A stretch of DNA of 64,000 nucleotides from Hygrophila difformis (Eukaryota > Streptophyta > Magnoliopsida > Lamiales > Acanthaceae): the NCBI GenBank assembly GCA_030278955.1, contig JAOANR010000004.1, positions 17,174,526 to 17,238,525 on the forward strand, in the 5' to 3' direction. Positions 19,683-31,109 of the stretch are shown one piece after another. The translations under genes and the position numbers were made by a program. The notes beneath the pieces were generated by a model. It searched no databases. It saw nothing but the letters and a program-made list of their open reading frames with translations, and was not told the origin of the DNA. Position 1 is the stretch's first letter, and the number at the start of each line of letters is the position of its first letter.

Positions 19683-21136
19683 TTCCAAGTGCTTGATTCA
19701 ATGTTGACAACTACCCCTGTTATCCAAAATGCCCCTCCCTGTTTAATGTGAAAAAAAAATCAGTAATCTATTTGAGAAAATCATAAATAAGTGATATGGC
19801 ATATTAAGAATCTGTTGTACCTTTGTATCTTCGCAAAGTTCTCTTATAGAGCATTCTATTTCTTTCTTTTCAATTGGAGTAGAACAATTATCTGTTGAAC
19901 CATCTGTCCATTCGCTGTTTTGATTGTCGATAGGAAGTCTAAACATGAAAATGGATCTGTTAATATTTTGTTTGAAATATTGAAATACTAAAAGATCTCT
20001 ATAAATTGCAATGAGATTTTTACAACCTTTTCCGGAACTCAGTAACTACTTCATGGTCAATGTTCAACAATAAGTTGGTTGCATGAAATGTGTTGCCCAA
20101 GTTCACATCTCCTGTGATTGAAATAAAAATCAAACAAAATTACTATATATTTAGTATACTACAATATAAGAATCAATTTGTGTTTACCTTGAAACATTGT
20201 GGCTCTCACATATTGAACTATTAGAATATTATCTTTTCTGTCTCCTTTTTCACAAAACAATTGAAGGGCCTTGTCAGCATATGTGTCCCATAGTGTGCAT
20301 GATATTGTTTCCCCCCTGCAAATGTTAAAAGTGAATATTTATTTCTGCCGATCACAGTGAATTTAAAGTCATTTTAAATACCAATATTTTAAACTTACAA
20401 TGAATCCTCTAGTACTAATTCTACCTTTTTTGCATCATGTCCATTACGCTTGTGAATTGTGATAGCCACAAATGTAATACCCTTCCTATTACATATGCAT
20501 TTGTGAAATAAAAAGAATAAGTTAACCAATATTATACAATGACTATGACTGCCCAAATTATGTGAAAAAAAATAAGAAGTTAACTAACCAAATGGGATTT
20601 CTGTTGTTGGATCTTTCATTTCCTTTACTTCAGCAAACGTTTTAAAATAGAAGGATTGATTTGGGAAATCTTGAATGTTTTCAAATCTTACTACAGTTTT
20701 TGGAGTAATTTTTCCTTTGTAATCACCACGAGTTACCTTGTACACTCCTGTGTTGTTTGTCACTACAAACCCCATAACAGCATATACATTACCTTCCTCA
20801 AACATTTGCTGAAATTTGTTAATGAGGTTTTTCTAAATTGTGAACAGAAATTGTGTACCCTGCATTTATCACATATTTCAGTTTTTTCATGCTTGCCTAC
20901 AAAGAATATTATACTTGTGGGAAATATTTTAAATAAATACATACCTTCTCATCTTGAAGAATTATTTCAAGTGTTGTAGGTTCATTTTGGGTGGACTGGT
21001 ATGATGTGGTGAATTTCCGAATGCAACGTCCTTTAACACCAATCATTGTATCTGTGGATAAAAGCTCTTTGAAATTCTTCCATGGTACCATTTTGTTTGA
21101 GTAATCTGCAAATTTTGTACATTGTTTTGTCATCAT
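19683..21136 (-). pseudogene. RPA1-like gene, 5' part (two N-terminal OB folds), disrupted
   Basis: This is the upstream part of the same gene. Proposed minus-strand exons are 21136-20945, 20896-20873 (24 nt), 20808-20589, 20485-20399, 20315-20188, 20111-20027, 19938-19821 and 19738-19683, almost all with GT-AG borders. The first three make an OB fold (TTLEIILQDEK; EEGNVYAVMGFVVTNNTGVY). The fourth and fifth make the second OB fold (KKVELVLEDS, then LGETISCTLWDTYADKA, the RPA signature). The sixth reads NTFHATNLLLNIDHEVVTEF. The last exon reads GGAFWITGVVVNIESSTW and continues at 722 into the zinc ribbon. The start codon is the first ATG of the open exon. It lacks the N-terminal RPA70N domain, as many plant RPA1-like proteins do. 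The junction of exons 3 and 4 is off by one nucleotide in my model, so there is either a small frameshift or a misjudged splice site. The gene is interrupted at 19683/722. Confidence 0.8.
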
Positions 21137-22385
21137 GTTTGTAATAATATTCTGAAAGCAAAATTTCTCACAGATAGAATTTGGCTTTGGCTGCCTGATG
21201 ACACAGCAGAGGCGAGGACGAACTCTTTAGGTATGGAGATTTGGAGAGAGATGGCCATACCTTATATTTTTTGGAGGATGTATTTTTTTTTTGTAAAGTC
21301 ACTGAAGGCCAGCAAACAATTGTGGATGTATTTTTGGGAGGTTGTATTCTTGACTCTATTTATAGATGGATAAATGATGTTGTGCACACTTTAAACTTTT
21401 AAATTTCACATTTGGCGCCAACAATTGAATTCAGAACTTTTGTATTTGTGCTTCCTTAGATGGGCCTTTGCATACATTGTTTATAAGAACAGGCCCTTTA
21501 CTGTTCATAAGGGAAAACTCTCTCACATATCACTATTCCTAAGCAATTGCACTGTTCATAAGTGTTGACATTTTTCCTCACAAAGCACTGTTCATCTGGG
21601 CAAGGAATTCTTTATTGTAATAGATAGATACGTTGAAAAAGTATGGGTACCTTATGTTCTTGAACTGATAACATCTTTCGGTTTAATAGCCTACTCCATC
21701 CATCAGAACCCACAGATATGGTACAAGAATATTCACATGCTGTCCATTGACTACGCCTTTCGCCCTGACTCACTGGATGAACCTTGCGGAGGAACCCTTA
21801 GATTTTCCGGGCATTGGATTTTCACCTATGTTTGCATTTTCAAGCTGTCATTTTCGATCAAATATGTCTTTTCCAATGATATTTTTTTATTATTTTTTTT
21901 TTGATAAGCTGTGATGCAAAGCGTCGGCAAAAAGGGAAAAAAAAACCTACAGAAAATAAAGAGAAGAAAGAGAAGAAAACTTAAAAAACTTAAAATCTAA
22001 CAAGACAAACTCAAGACAAATATGCTGTAAGAAGAGAAAATATGCTGTAAGAAGAGAAGATAAATTTTATGTTTACCCTGTTTGGTTTTATTTTATTTTA
22101 CTAGGTAGAATTCTACATATTTCTTTTCTTTTTCATTTTACACCTCGTATGATTTTTTTCTTTCTTTTCTTCCATAAACATGCAAAATCCATTCCCATTG
22201 GATACTGAGATGCCAAAATCAACTTAAAATTTTTGTACTAATTTCATACATAAACGAAGCCAACTCTCATATCTTCAGAAGAGTGGCCGAATATCCATAT
22301 ATATCAACAAGAATCCAACTTCCACGACTTTAAAAGGATTGCAGAAAATTCGTCGCTAACAGTGTGATATTAGGTTTGGAGTATT
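21137..22385. other. Intergenic spacer upstream of the RPA1-like gene, with a possible LINE tail
   Basis: No gene is seen here beyond the promoter region. Around 21885-21960 the minus strand reads CATCACAGCTTATC followed by a run of A, which resembles the 3' end of a plant LINE. That would make it a 5'-truncated LINE relic on the minus strand. A 20-bp unit TATGCTGTAAGAAGAGAARA occurs twice in tandem at about 22020-22062. The rest is AT-rich and unremarkable. Confidence 0.4.
21357..21364 (-). promoter_or_regulatory. TATA box of the RPA1-like gene
   Basis: TATAAATA on the minus strand about 220 bp upstream of the proposed start codon. The spacing would put transcription start near 21330 and leave a leader of roughly 190 nt. 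A pyrimidine-rich TTTTGCTTTCAG just before the start codon could be a splice acceptor for a leader intron. Confidence 0.4.
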
Positions 22386-24452
22386 TGTAATACCTGAGAT
22401 TTTTATCGGCGTCCAAATGAATAAAATTAGTTTCTTAATCCGATCAAGGTCGAATTATCTCCGGGAAGAAGAAAATAATTTATCACAATAAATTATTGTT
22501 CGGAAATGAAACGCCGATAGATTCAAAAATTCAAAAAGGAATAAAAGAGGGAAAGGAAGCCCGAAGATATTCCATGGATTAATCCCAAAAGAATTGAAAT
22601 TAAATTCAAGAAGGAAAAGAATTTTAATTCCAAGAACCCGTGAAGTCGGAAATAATTTAATTAGATAAATTATTGCACGGGAGCAAAAAGACGACGAGTT
22701 AGAAGCCGACAAATCCGAAACCGACGGACTTAAGATTTCAAATACGAAATCAATTTCAAGTCGAAATAGATTTAAGATAGGAATCATGATCCGAGAATAA
22801 CCCGGAAAAATCGAGCCCGAAAATGTAGGAGGATAGAAACCCGAAAGAGATGAGAAAAGGCCCGACGGGATCGCACGGCCCAGTCTGGACGCACGGTCCA
22901 GACCAGGCGGCGCGCCCTCCGCGCGGTGTTTGGCCTAACCCCGCGCCAACCACACAGCCTGCTACACTTGACGCGGTTATGCGATTTTCTTGCCAAATTT
23001 TGCGACCCCAACTATGGAAACTCGATTTCAGCTGATGGTAAGGCTATTAGGTCGAGAGGGGATAAGTTTTCCACCCCATTAGCAGCCTCCAAATCTCCTC
23101 ATTCATCCCAAACTCTCCCCAAACCCGAAAACACAAAGCTTTACCTTCCGACGACTTTTCCGGCGACTTACCGGCGACCAAAACCGTTCGAGGAAGCGTG
23201 TGGATCAAGGATTACAGTCTTTGAATCATTAGTAAGGGTTAGATTAGGTTTCTCTATTGTTTTTAGTCATAAACTATCATTCTAACTTACGGATTCGTGC
23301 TTGCCAACACGTTCGTGGCCAAAGGAGAAGGAATACGTGTGCGTGGATCCGTTCGTGGCGATTTGGAAGGAGTCGAACGACCCTAGGATGACCAAGGACA
23401 CCATTACAGTATGTTGATGCCTTTCATATCAATACGGGTGGCTTAGGGGCGTCCGAATTAGTGTCTTTGTAACGAAACGTAAAAATCGAACCTAAAAACC
23501 CCAACTCGCGCAATTTCTGAAATCCATTTAAAACTCATATTTCGAGAGTTCAATCCGAGAAACTCAAAACTAGACTTTTGATCCTATCACATTAATCTAT
23601 GTTGTGTAAAAATTTCAGAGATTTTCATCAACGTTTGCTATCTCAAATCACATCGAACATAAACTATTTTCCAAACTCCTTTCAAAAAACTGACAGTGCA
23701 TATGTCCGAACTTGATGAGCATGCTTCTACAATTTCTAGTCCGATCTAGTCTTTGCAATCTAAATAAAAGTAGTAGATAATCATGTCTAGTATGTGTGTA
23801 TAAATTTTCAGAATTTTTGGAGTCCATTTGATATGTTTAAAAGTCGAATTTTTGAACGGTGCATATGTTTATTCAGGTCTTTAAATTATGCATTTAAAAT
23901 TTTGCCTTAAATTTTATACCATGCTAAATTAATATCTATGAATTTAAATGCATGTTCAAGTATACAATTAAATGATTAATTTTTAAATTGGTAAATGGAT
24001 TGTTGTATGCATGTCTAGGAGTAAAAATTTAATTATTTAATTAAACCCCTTTATTGCTATGTTAGGATCGGCTTGCTCAGTATTTTATAATACTGATAAA
24101 ACTCGTTGTTTTATTTTTCTTTTACAGAGTATGAAGAAATGGCATGAGCATGCACGCATATTGGGCTCGGAAATTAAATTAGTAACTGTGAATGTTGCAT
24201 TTTATTAGACTTAAATTACCCACTGCGTTTTGGCCATGTCGGCCCATATTTAAATTTTCCGCTGCGACTTATTTTATTTTCTGTGGATTATACTATGTTA
24301 TTTTAAAATAAATCTTTTTGGGCTTGTTTTTCAATTGTTTTTGAAATACCTTTAGCCTTGCATCTCTCAAGTGAGCTCGAATGAACTCGTGTCTTGCTTG
24401 GGAGGTGTGGCGGTGGCATCCCGGCCTGGGTTATCAAAACCGGGGTGTTACA
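22386..24452 (+). repeat. Element B first LTR
   Basis: 2067 bp, starting TGTAATACC and ending GGGGTGTTACA. The 5' third carries two AT-rich palindromes and a GC-rich segment near 22860-22960. It lacks the GCCGCCGG tandem block present in the second LTR but keeps about 130 bp (near 23749-23876) that the second LTR has lost. Confidence 0.9.
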
Positions 24453-24455
24453 AAG

Positions 24456-24466
24456 TGGTACAGAGC
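24456..24466 (+). other. Element B primer binding site (tRNA-iMet, 2-base deletion)
   Basis: TGGTACAGAGC follows the LTR after AAG. The standard iMet complement is TGGTATCAGAGC, which is present intact at 41120-41131 in the partial copy. The loss would weaken priming in this copy. Confidence 0.8.
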
Positions 24467-25700
24467 CCGGACTATTTTTAAAACTAGTATTATTATTTTT
24501 AAACTATTATTATTTTTAAACTAGTATTATTTTTAAAACCAATATTTATTTAAAACTATCATTGTTGAGCCCAAAATTTTAGCCCTAACTTTTTGCTCAA
24601 ATTAATTATTTTAAAGCCCAAAACTTTTGAGCCCAAAAATTTTATTTACTTAGTGTAATATTTTAAGCCCAAAGATTAATTATTTTAGGCCCAAAATTAA
24701 ATTATTATGTTAAGCCCAATTGTTTTGGCCCAATACCCATGTTTTTACTTAAGCCCAAATAATTTATTTCTTTTGGCCCAATATAGTGGCTCAAACCTTT
24801 TATCCTTATTCTTTTAAAATCTATCCATGGAATAAATTTATTTTTAAAACCCATGGATAAATAAATGCATGCATAAATTAAATTTTTATTGGGGGAATTG
24901 CATATGCATGTGCATACATTAAAATTTGTGCTAACCTTTTTATGTGATCGTTGTGTTACATAATATTCTCACACTAGTTTTTGGCTAGACCTTGACTCTT
25001 GACTTAGAAGTGTTAGCTTGAGACTAATTGTGCCTTAGTTTTAGATCTTGATCGTCTATGCTTAGCATGCGCATAACTATTCTCTGCATTTTTCCATAGA
25101 TCTTCACATAGACGATATATTATGACTTGTCGAGAAACCTAACGATGAAAACGATGAACGCATAAATAATCTAGAGACGCAAGTTAAAAATAAAATAAAA
25201 AAATAAAAAATAAAAAAAAAAGAAGAAGAAAAAAACACTTACCAAACAAAACGAAGCAATGAAGGATTGAATCGAAGCCCAGCGGAGGAAGACCCTACCA
25301 ACGTGGCTTAAGGAGATTGAAGATTATAAACGCTATTTATCTACCATTGCCTAGTTATTACTTTCCGAGAAATAGAAGTACCATTTCATTTCCTATCTTT
25401 GTACAAAAATTTTTTTTTCTTTATATGGAGAAATAAAGTGCAAGTCCATATCTATCATTACAACACTCTTATTATTCCAAAAATCTTGAGGAATTCTTAT
25501 TAAAATCTACACCCTACTACGTCGTGCCCAAGCAAACAAAATGTTAAACTCTAAACACCGCACCATATGAACAACTCTAAATACCACATTACATAATACA
25601 CTCTAAACAACGCCTATTAACACCATTTGATTCAACAAATTATTATTTTTCCAACAATCTATGAAATCCTTAGAATCCAATCCTTGTACGTTGTGACAGA
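24467..25700 (+). other. Element B leader
   Basis: 1.2 kb of non-coding leader. It begins with TTTTTAAACTAGTATTATT-type repeats, then about a dozen GCCCAA/GGCCCAA motifs (24565-24790). Near 25185-25235 lies an A-rich low-complexity tract. No ORF of note. Confidence 0.6.
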
Positions 25701-26210
25701 ATGGCACCAAGAGGAAGACCTAGCAATCCACCCACCCCACCCAACTCCAACGAAGAACCACGACAACCCAACGTACCAGTACAAGACGTTAGTGCACCCA
25801 ATCAAGGAGGACAAGTAGCTTCCATACCCAAGAACTTAAGTGACCGCTTGAGAACTATAGAGGAAGCTTTGGTTGCCTTGGGAAATGCACTAATCAACCA
25901 AGAGAAGGGCAAGAGGAAACGGGACCGCGGAACCGATAATTACTCAGGTAGGAACCATATTCGGGGAGGCCCGAATAGACCACCTCAAGGCAACAGTGGA
26001 GGAAACAAAGGGATAGTCTTCAACCATGATGACTATGCGCCACCATGCCCAAAGTGTGGTAAACCACATTATGCGAGAGGATGCCCTAAACCTGGCGCGT
26101 GCTATTGATGCGGTCGACAGGGTCACCGACTGCGTGAATGCCGGACTCGGATGGAGAACATTGACAAGGGAGAAGATTTGAATAGGCTGTATTTGGTGAA
26201 CGCTCAGTAA
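25701..26210 (+). pseudogene. Element B gag remnant (capsid region deleted)
   Basis: The frame starts MAPRGRPSNPP, like the gag of element D, and keeps the N-terminal segment (LRTIEEALVALGNA) and the first zinc knuckle (CPKCGKPHYARGC). The whole capsid-like middle present in element D (about 170 residues) is missing. An in-frame TGA at 26106-26108 separates the first knuckle from the second (CGRQGHRLREC), after which the frame runs on to TAA at 26208-26210. It cannot assemble particles as it stands. The knuckle sequences show the Tekay-type dual arrangement. Confidence 0.8.
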
Positions 26211-26672
26211 GGAAATCAAGGAGGAACTGTAGGACGATTGGACGACGACGATCGAGTCAACTTACCAGCTCAATGAGAAGGGGGTCGAAGGTAACGATAC
26301 CCGAACCATCCCGAGAATAACGTATAGGCAGTTATGGGGACATAACTGAAGTCCTAAGGGGGAGAGGATGTAATACCCCGTAATAATACGTAGACATTTA
26401 TTTTTGAGCCCGACCCGAATATTTTGTATCCCGAATAAACAAATTCAAATTGTTTTGAACTACGTAATGATTTGATCCCTTCACGGGGTACGTAGGCAAC
26501 TTGGAAGTTTCAATTCTGGGTTCAGTCAAACAATAAAAAAATAATACAAACAATATCATACAATAACATATGATAACACAATATAGAAATGAACGATAGA
26601 ACCTTAGTTCTTCGCTTGCGAAAAGCTAACACGCAACTTCGGGGACGAAGTTGATTTTTAAGGGGGATAGAC
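26211..26672 (+). other. Element B 3' UTR with stem-loop and two polypurine tracts
   Basis: The region holds a vestigial polypurine tract plus LTR-like start (CTAAGGGGGAGAGGATGTAATACC, split here as positions about 26352-26375). It also has a conserved inverted repeat CTACGTA...TACGTAG (26460-26495). The functional tract TTTTTAAGGGGGATAGAC (26655-26672) directly precedes the second LTR. No coding sequence. Confidence 0.7.
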
Positions 26673-28033
26673 TGTAATACCCGAGATTTTTATCGGCGTC
26701 CAAAGGAATAAAATTAGTTTCTTAATCCGATCAAGGTCGAATTATCTCCGGGGAGAAGAAAATAATTTATCACAATAAATTATTGCTCGGAAATGAAACG
26801 CCGATAGATTCAAAAATTCAAAAAGGAATAAAAGAGGGAAAGGAAGCCCGAAGATAATCCATGGATTAATCCCAAAATAATTGAAATTAAATTCAAGAAG
26901 GAAAAGAATTTTAATTCCAAGAACCCATGAAGTCGGAAATAATTTAATTAGATAAATTATTGCACGGGAGCCAAAAGACGACGAGTTAGAAGCCGAGAAA
27001 TCCAAAACCGACGGACTTAAGATTTCAAACACGAAATCAATTTCAAGTCGAAATAGATTTAAGATAGGAATCATGATCCGAGAATAACCCGGAAAAATCG
27101 AGCCCGAAAATGTAGGAGGATAGAAACCCGAAAGAGAGGAGAAAAGGCCCGACGGGATCGCACGGCCCAGTCCGGACGCACGGCCCAGACCCGGCGGCGT
27201 GCCCTCCGCGCGGTGTTTGGCCTAACCCCGCGCCAACCACACAGCCTGCTACACTTGACGCGGTTATGCAATTTTCTTGCCAACTTTTGCGACCCCAACT
27301 ATGGAAACTCGATTTCAGCTGATGGTAAGGCTATTAGGTCGAGAGGGGATAAGTTTTCCACCCCATTAGCAGCCTCCAAATCTCCACATTCATCCCAAAC
27401 TCTCCCCAAACCCGAAAATACAAACTTTACCTTCCGACGACTTTTCCGGCGACTTACCGGCGACCAAAACCGTTCGAGGAAGCGTGTGGATCAAGGATTA
27501 CAGTCTTTGAATCATTGGTAAGGATTAGATTAGGTTTCTCTATTGTTTTTAGTCATAAACTATCATTCTAACTTACGGATTCATGCTTGCCAACACGTTC
27601 GTGGCCAAAGGAGAAGGAATACGTGTGCGTGGATCCGTTCGTGGCGATTTGGAAGGAGTCGAACAACCCTAGGATGACCAAGGACACCATTACAGTAAGT
27701 TGATGCCTTTCATATCAATACGGGTGGCTTAGGGGCGTCCGAATTAGTGTCTTTGTAACGAAACGTAAAAATCAAACCTAAAAACCCCAACTCGCGCAAT
27801 TTCTGAAATCCGTTTAAAACTCATATTTCGAGAGTTCAATTCGAGAAACTCAAAACTAGGCTTTTGATCCTAACACATTAATCTATGTTTTGTAAAAATT
27901 TCAGAGATTTTTATCAAGGTTTTCTATCTCAAATTGCATCGAACATAAACTATTTTCCAAACTCCTTTAAAAAAACTGACAGTGCATATGTCCGAACTTG
28001 ATGAGCATGCTTCTACAATTTCTAGTCCGATCT
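26673..28033 (+). repeat. Element B second LTR, left fragment
   Basis: Starts TGTAATACCCGAG after the polypurine tract and matches 22386-23745 closely. It stops at GATCT (28029-28033), where element C is inserted, and resumes at 39957. Confidence 0.9.
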
Positions 28034-30988
28034 TGTAACACCCCCATTTTCCTCAAAGATCAACGGAAGCAAAACATGGGTAAAATGGGCGAGTGCTACC
28101 GCCACGCATTCCGGGGCATCCCGAAATACGCTAAGGCCAACATAAATAATTATTTGCAGAAAATCAGAGTTTAATTCAAGTATTGTGTGTCTCGCACCAA
28201 AGCTGCAAATATAGGCATTCTTAAGAAAATAGCATTCATAGTCGATGAAGTAGGGAGGCGTAAAAGTTCCAAAAGTGGGTAGACACCCAAATACACGTCC
28301 TCAAGTTAAATCAAAAACACATGCCAAGTTACTCCGTCTGGGAGACTTAAAAGTTATACATGCTTAAGACCCAGAATTTCTTTAGGAATACCCGAACCGT
28401 GCCCAGATGATAGAAGAAGACTATTGGTCCTTACAGATGTCAAAACCTGAAAAAGGAGTAGGGTAAAATGTAGAGTCAGCGAAAACAATCGCTGAGTAAG
28501 TAGACCCTTACTCCCGGAGGAGGTTGGGCTGCAGGGAGTATTTTTAAAATGCAGTTATGGAAAATGGCATGCTAAACGAGAGTAATTTATACATAGAGAC
28601 AATATTAATCTAACCCGGGAATAGATAATACAGCAATATGCGTTACCGAGATGTAAAATCCCAGCCACTGTGATGTGCAGGTTCCCCAACGGGCTCAGAC
28701 TGCACATGCACGCAAGGGTGTGGGGGAGGTAAGAAATTTCCTCGAAACCCACCACTGGAATCAGATATGGAACCGCCTGGATAGCCCCAAGAGTCCCCGT
28801 GTGGCGATTAAGTGCACAACAACGTAGGAGTTGGGCAGCCAGCCCATACCCAGACCCAGCCCCCGTAACAATGGTACCAAGTCCGTTCGATTTATTGCAG
28901 AAATTAAATAAGCACAGTAAAAGAGCACACCAATATTCCAAAAACAGTAGGGAGCTATAAGCATAAAATTAAAATAAATAAAGCGGTAAAAATTATGCTT
29001 TAGCTAAAGTAAATTTGGACTATCCCCAAGGAGTAAAAATCTACTTACAGTCACCGGATGGAATGGGCACGACACACGCACGGCTTACGAGCAGATATTC
29101 CCTTACAGCTATTTGACTAGCAAAAATTTAATATTGACTTAGCATGCTATAATAGTATTTTAACATAAATAATGACTAAAATTTCTTAACTTACAGTCAC
29201 AATAGACAGTTAGGAAATATAACACGATGCAGGCAGCGAGCTTCCTAACGAGCAGCTACTTGACTTCCTTATTGTGAACCCCTCCACAGAATCTATCGAA
29301 TCATAACAGCCTTTCTAAAAAAAACTAAGATCGGGCAGAACTAGGAAAAAAAAAATATGGAGAGAATATTGGAACTAAGAGGGGCGAGTGGCGTGAGGGA
29401 GGTGGAGTTGGGTTTAAATAGCCGGACCAGCTACACTTTATTATCCGGATAAAATCCCCAGTCAGCCTTTTATCTTCCGGATATCAAGGTACATTAATTG
29501 TGCCTCGTTTCTTCCCCAAAACCACAACACACTACTTTCCTCTTCTTCAATTTATTACTCGCCCCCTTCTCCTCCCTTCACAAGAACTTATCAGTCCAAC
29601 ATTTCCTCAATTAAACTCCTTTTGTCTCTTTCTCTTTGTAACTATCCCCCGAATTCAAATTTTTGGACTGATCTATCGAGACCAGTATAGCAAGGGACAC
29701 AATCCCTTTATTTTCCACCTTTTTCTTTCTTTCCCTTCTTATGTATTGTATTCTATTTGGCTTTAGTTTTGGGAAGGGAACTGGGGCAGAGGGCAGCGAA
29801 CCAGAGGACGGTGGTGGCACCGAGGCGCGTGCAGCGGCGGCGGCAGCAGCTCGGCGGCGCAGCAGCTTCCCCGGCCTCCTCCTCCGTTTCTTATTCTCCT
29901 TTTATTTTGGTTTTGATTTGGTGGTGTTGTTGGGGTTGAAAGAGAGTAGATTCGGTGGTGGTGGAAGAGAAGAACAGAGGCGGCGGCATGGCGGAGAGGG
30001 CGGCGGTGGACGCGGCCCTCGTCTCCTTTCTTTCTTTTCTTCCTATCTTCTATATTTTCTCTATTTTTGATTTGTTGAGGGTTGAAAAGGAGTAGGTTTG
30101 GAGGGGTTGGTTTGAATCTAAATTTCGATTTTGGGGTGGTGGTGTGGCCGGACTTCTAGATGAGTTTGGCCGGATTTTGGATTTTTGGGGGGGGCACAGT
30201 GGCGGTGGTGGTGGTAGAGGCGGCAGGGGGCCGCGGATGGTGGTTTTGGGGCCGGAAATGGAATGAGGGGTGGGAAATGGTGGTTTGGGGTGGTGGCCGG
30301 CGGAGCTCCGGCGAAGCTCCGGCGATGGCGGCCGGAGGTGGACGGCGGCGGCGGCAGCTTAGGCAAATTAGGGTTAGGGTTTGTAATGTTGTGGGCTTGG
30401 GCTCAATCTTGGTGTTGGGCTCTTTTCCTCTTTTAACACTTGGTATCCATTTTAATTGTCCAAGCCCAAATATCTAATTGAGACCTAATTAATCTATTGG
30501 ACTTGATTAAATTTTTTTGGACTTAATTAATTTATTGGACTTAATCTTAATTAATCCTAATTGTGGACCTAATATATGATTAATTTTTGGACTTAATATT
30601 TTATTGAATTTAATTTAATAATTGGTTTGGCTCCATTTGTCCAATAAACCAAGATCCTCGATTTTTTTTCCACTCCGGAATGGTCATGTATTATAAATTT
30701 GACAACCGTTAGTTTTCCAACAATTTAATTGAGTTAAGTGTTTTGAATCTGATTGTATGACCTTAACCATAAATTAATCTCGTTCGTAATTATCGATAAA
30801 TCGAACATTTTATTAACTAGTTGGCTTAGTGGTATTGTTCAAGTAATTAATTCAAATGTACCCTAAGCTTAAGGGAGATTCATATAACCTTAATTGAAAT
30901 TTTTAAGGATTCGAGCAAGTTATTACTTAAATTTATTTTATTATAAATTTTATCCCTATTCTTGCTTTAAATTCTCCAGAGTGTTATA
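28034..30988 (-). repeat. Element C 3' LTR
   Basis: 2955 bp, differing from 36997-39951 at only a handful of positions that I noticed (for example C/T near 29271 and 29982). It begins directly after TSD GATCT and ends GTGTTATA next to the polypurine tract. Confidence 0.95.
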
Positions 30989-31006
30989 GTCCACCCTCCT
31001 TAAAAT
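30989..31006 (-). other. Element C polypurine tract
   Basis: On the minus strand ATTTTAAGGAGGGTGGAC lies immediately upstream of the 3' LTR, where plus-strand synthesis is primed. Confidence 0.8.
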
Positions 31007-31109
31007 AAGGCTTCGTCCTCGAAGCCATGCAAGTTAAAATGGAAGACTCGATACTTCATCAGTACTTTAATTTAAAACAGTGTAAGATCATACATAGTAC
31101 ATCGAGTCC

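Noticed and set aside
29741..30477. Gly/Arg/Pro-rich ORFs in the element C LTRs
   Set aside because: Present identically in both LTRs, overlapping on both strands, and caused by GGC/GGT-rich sequence.
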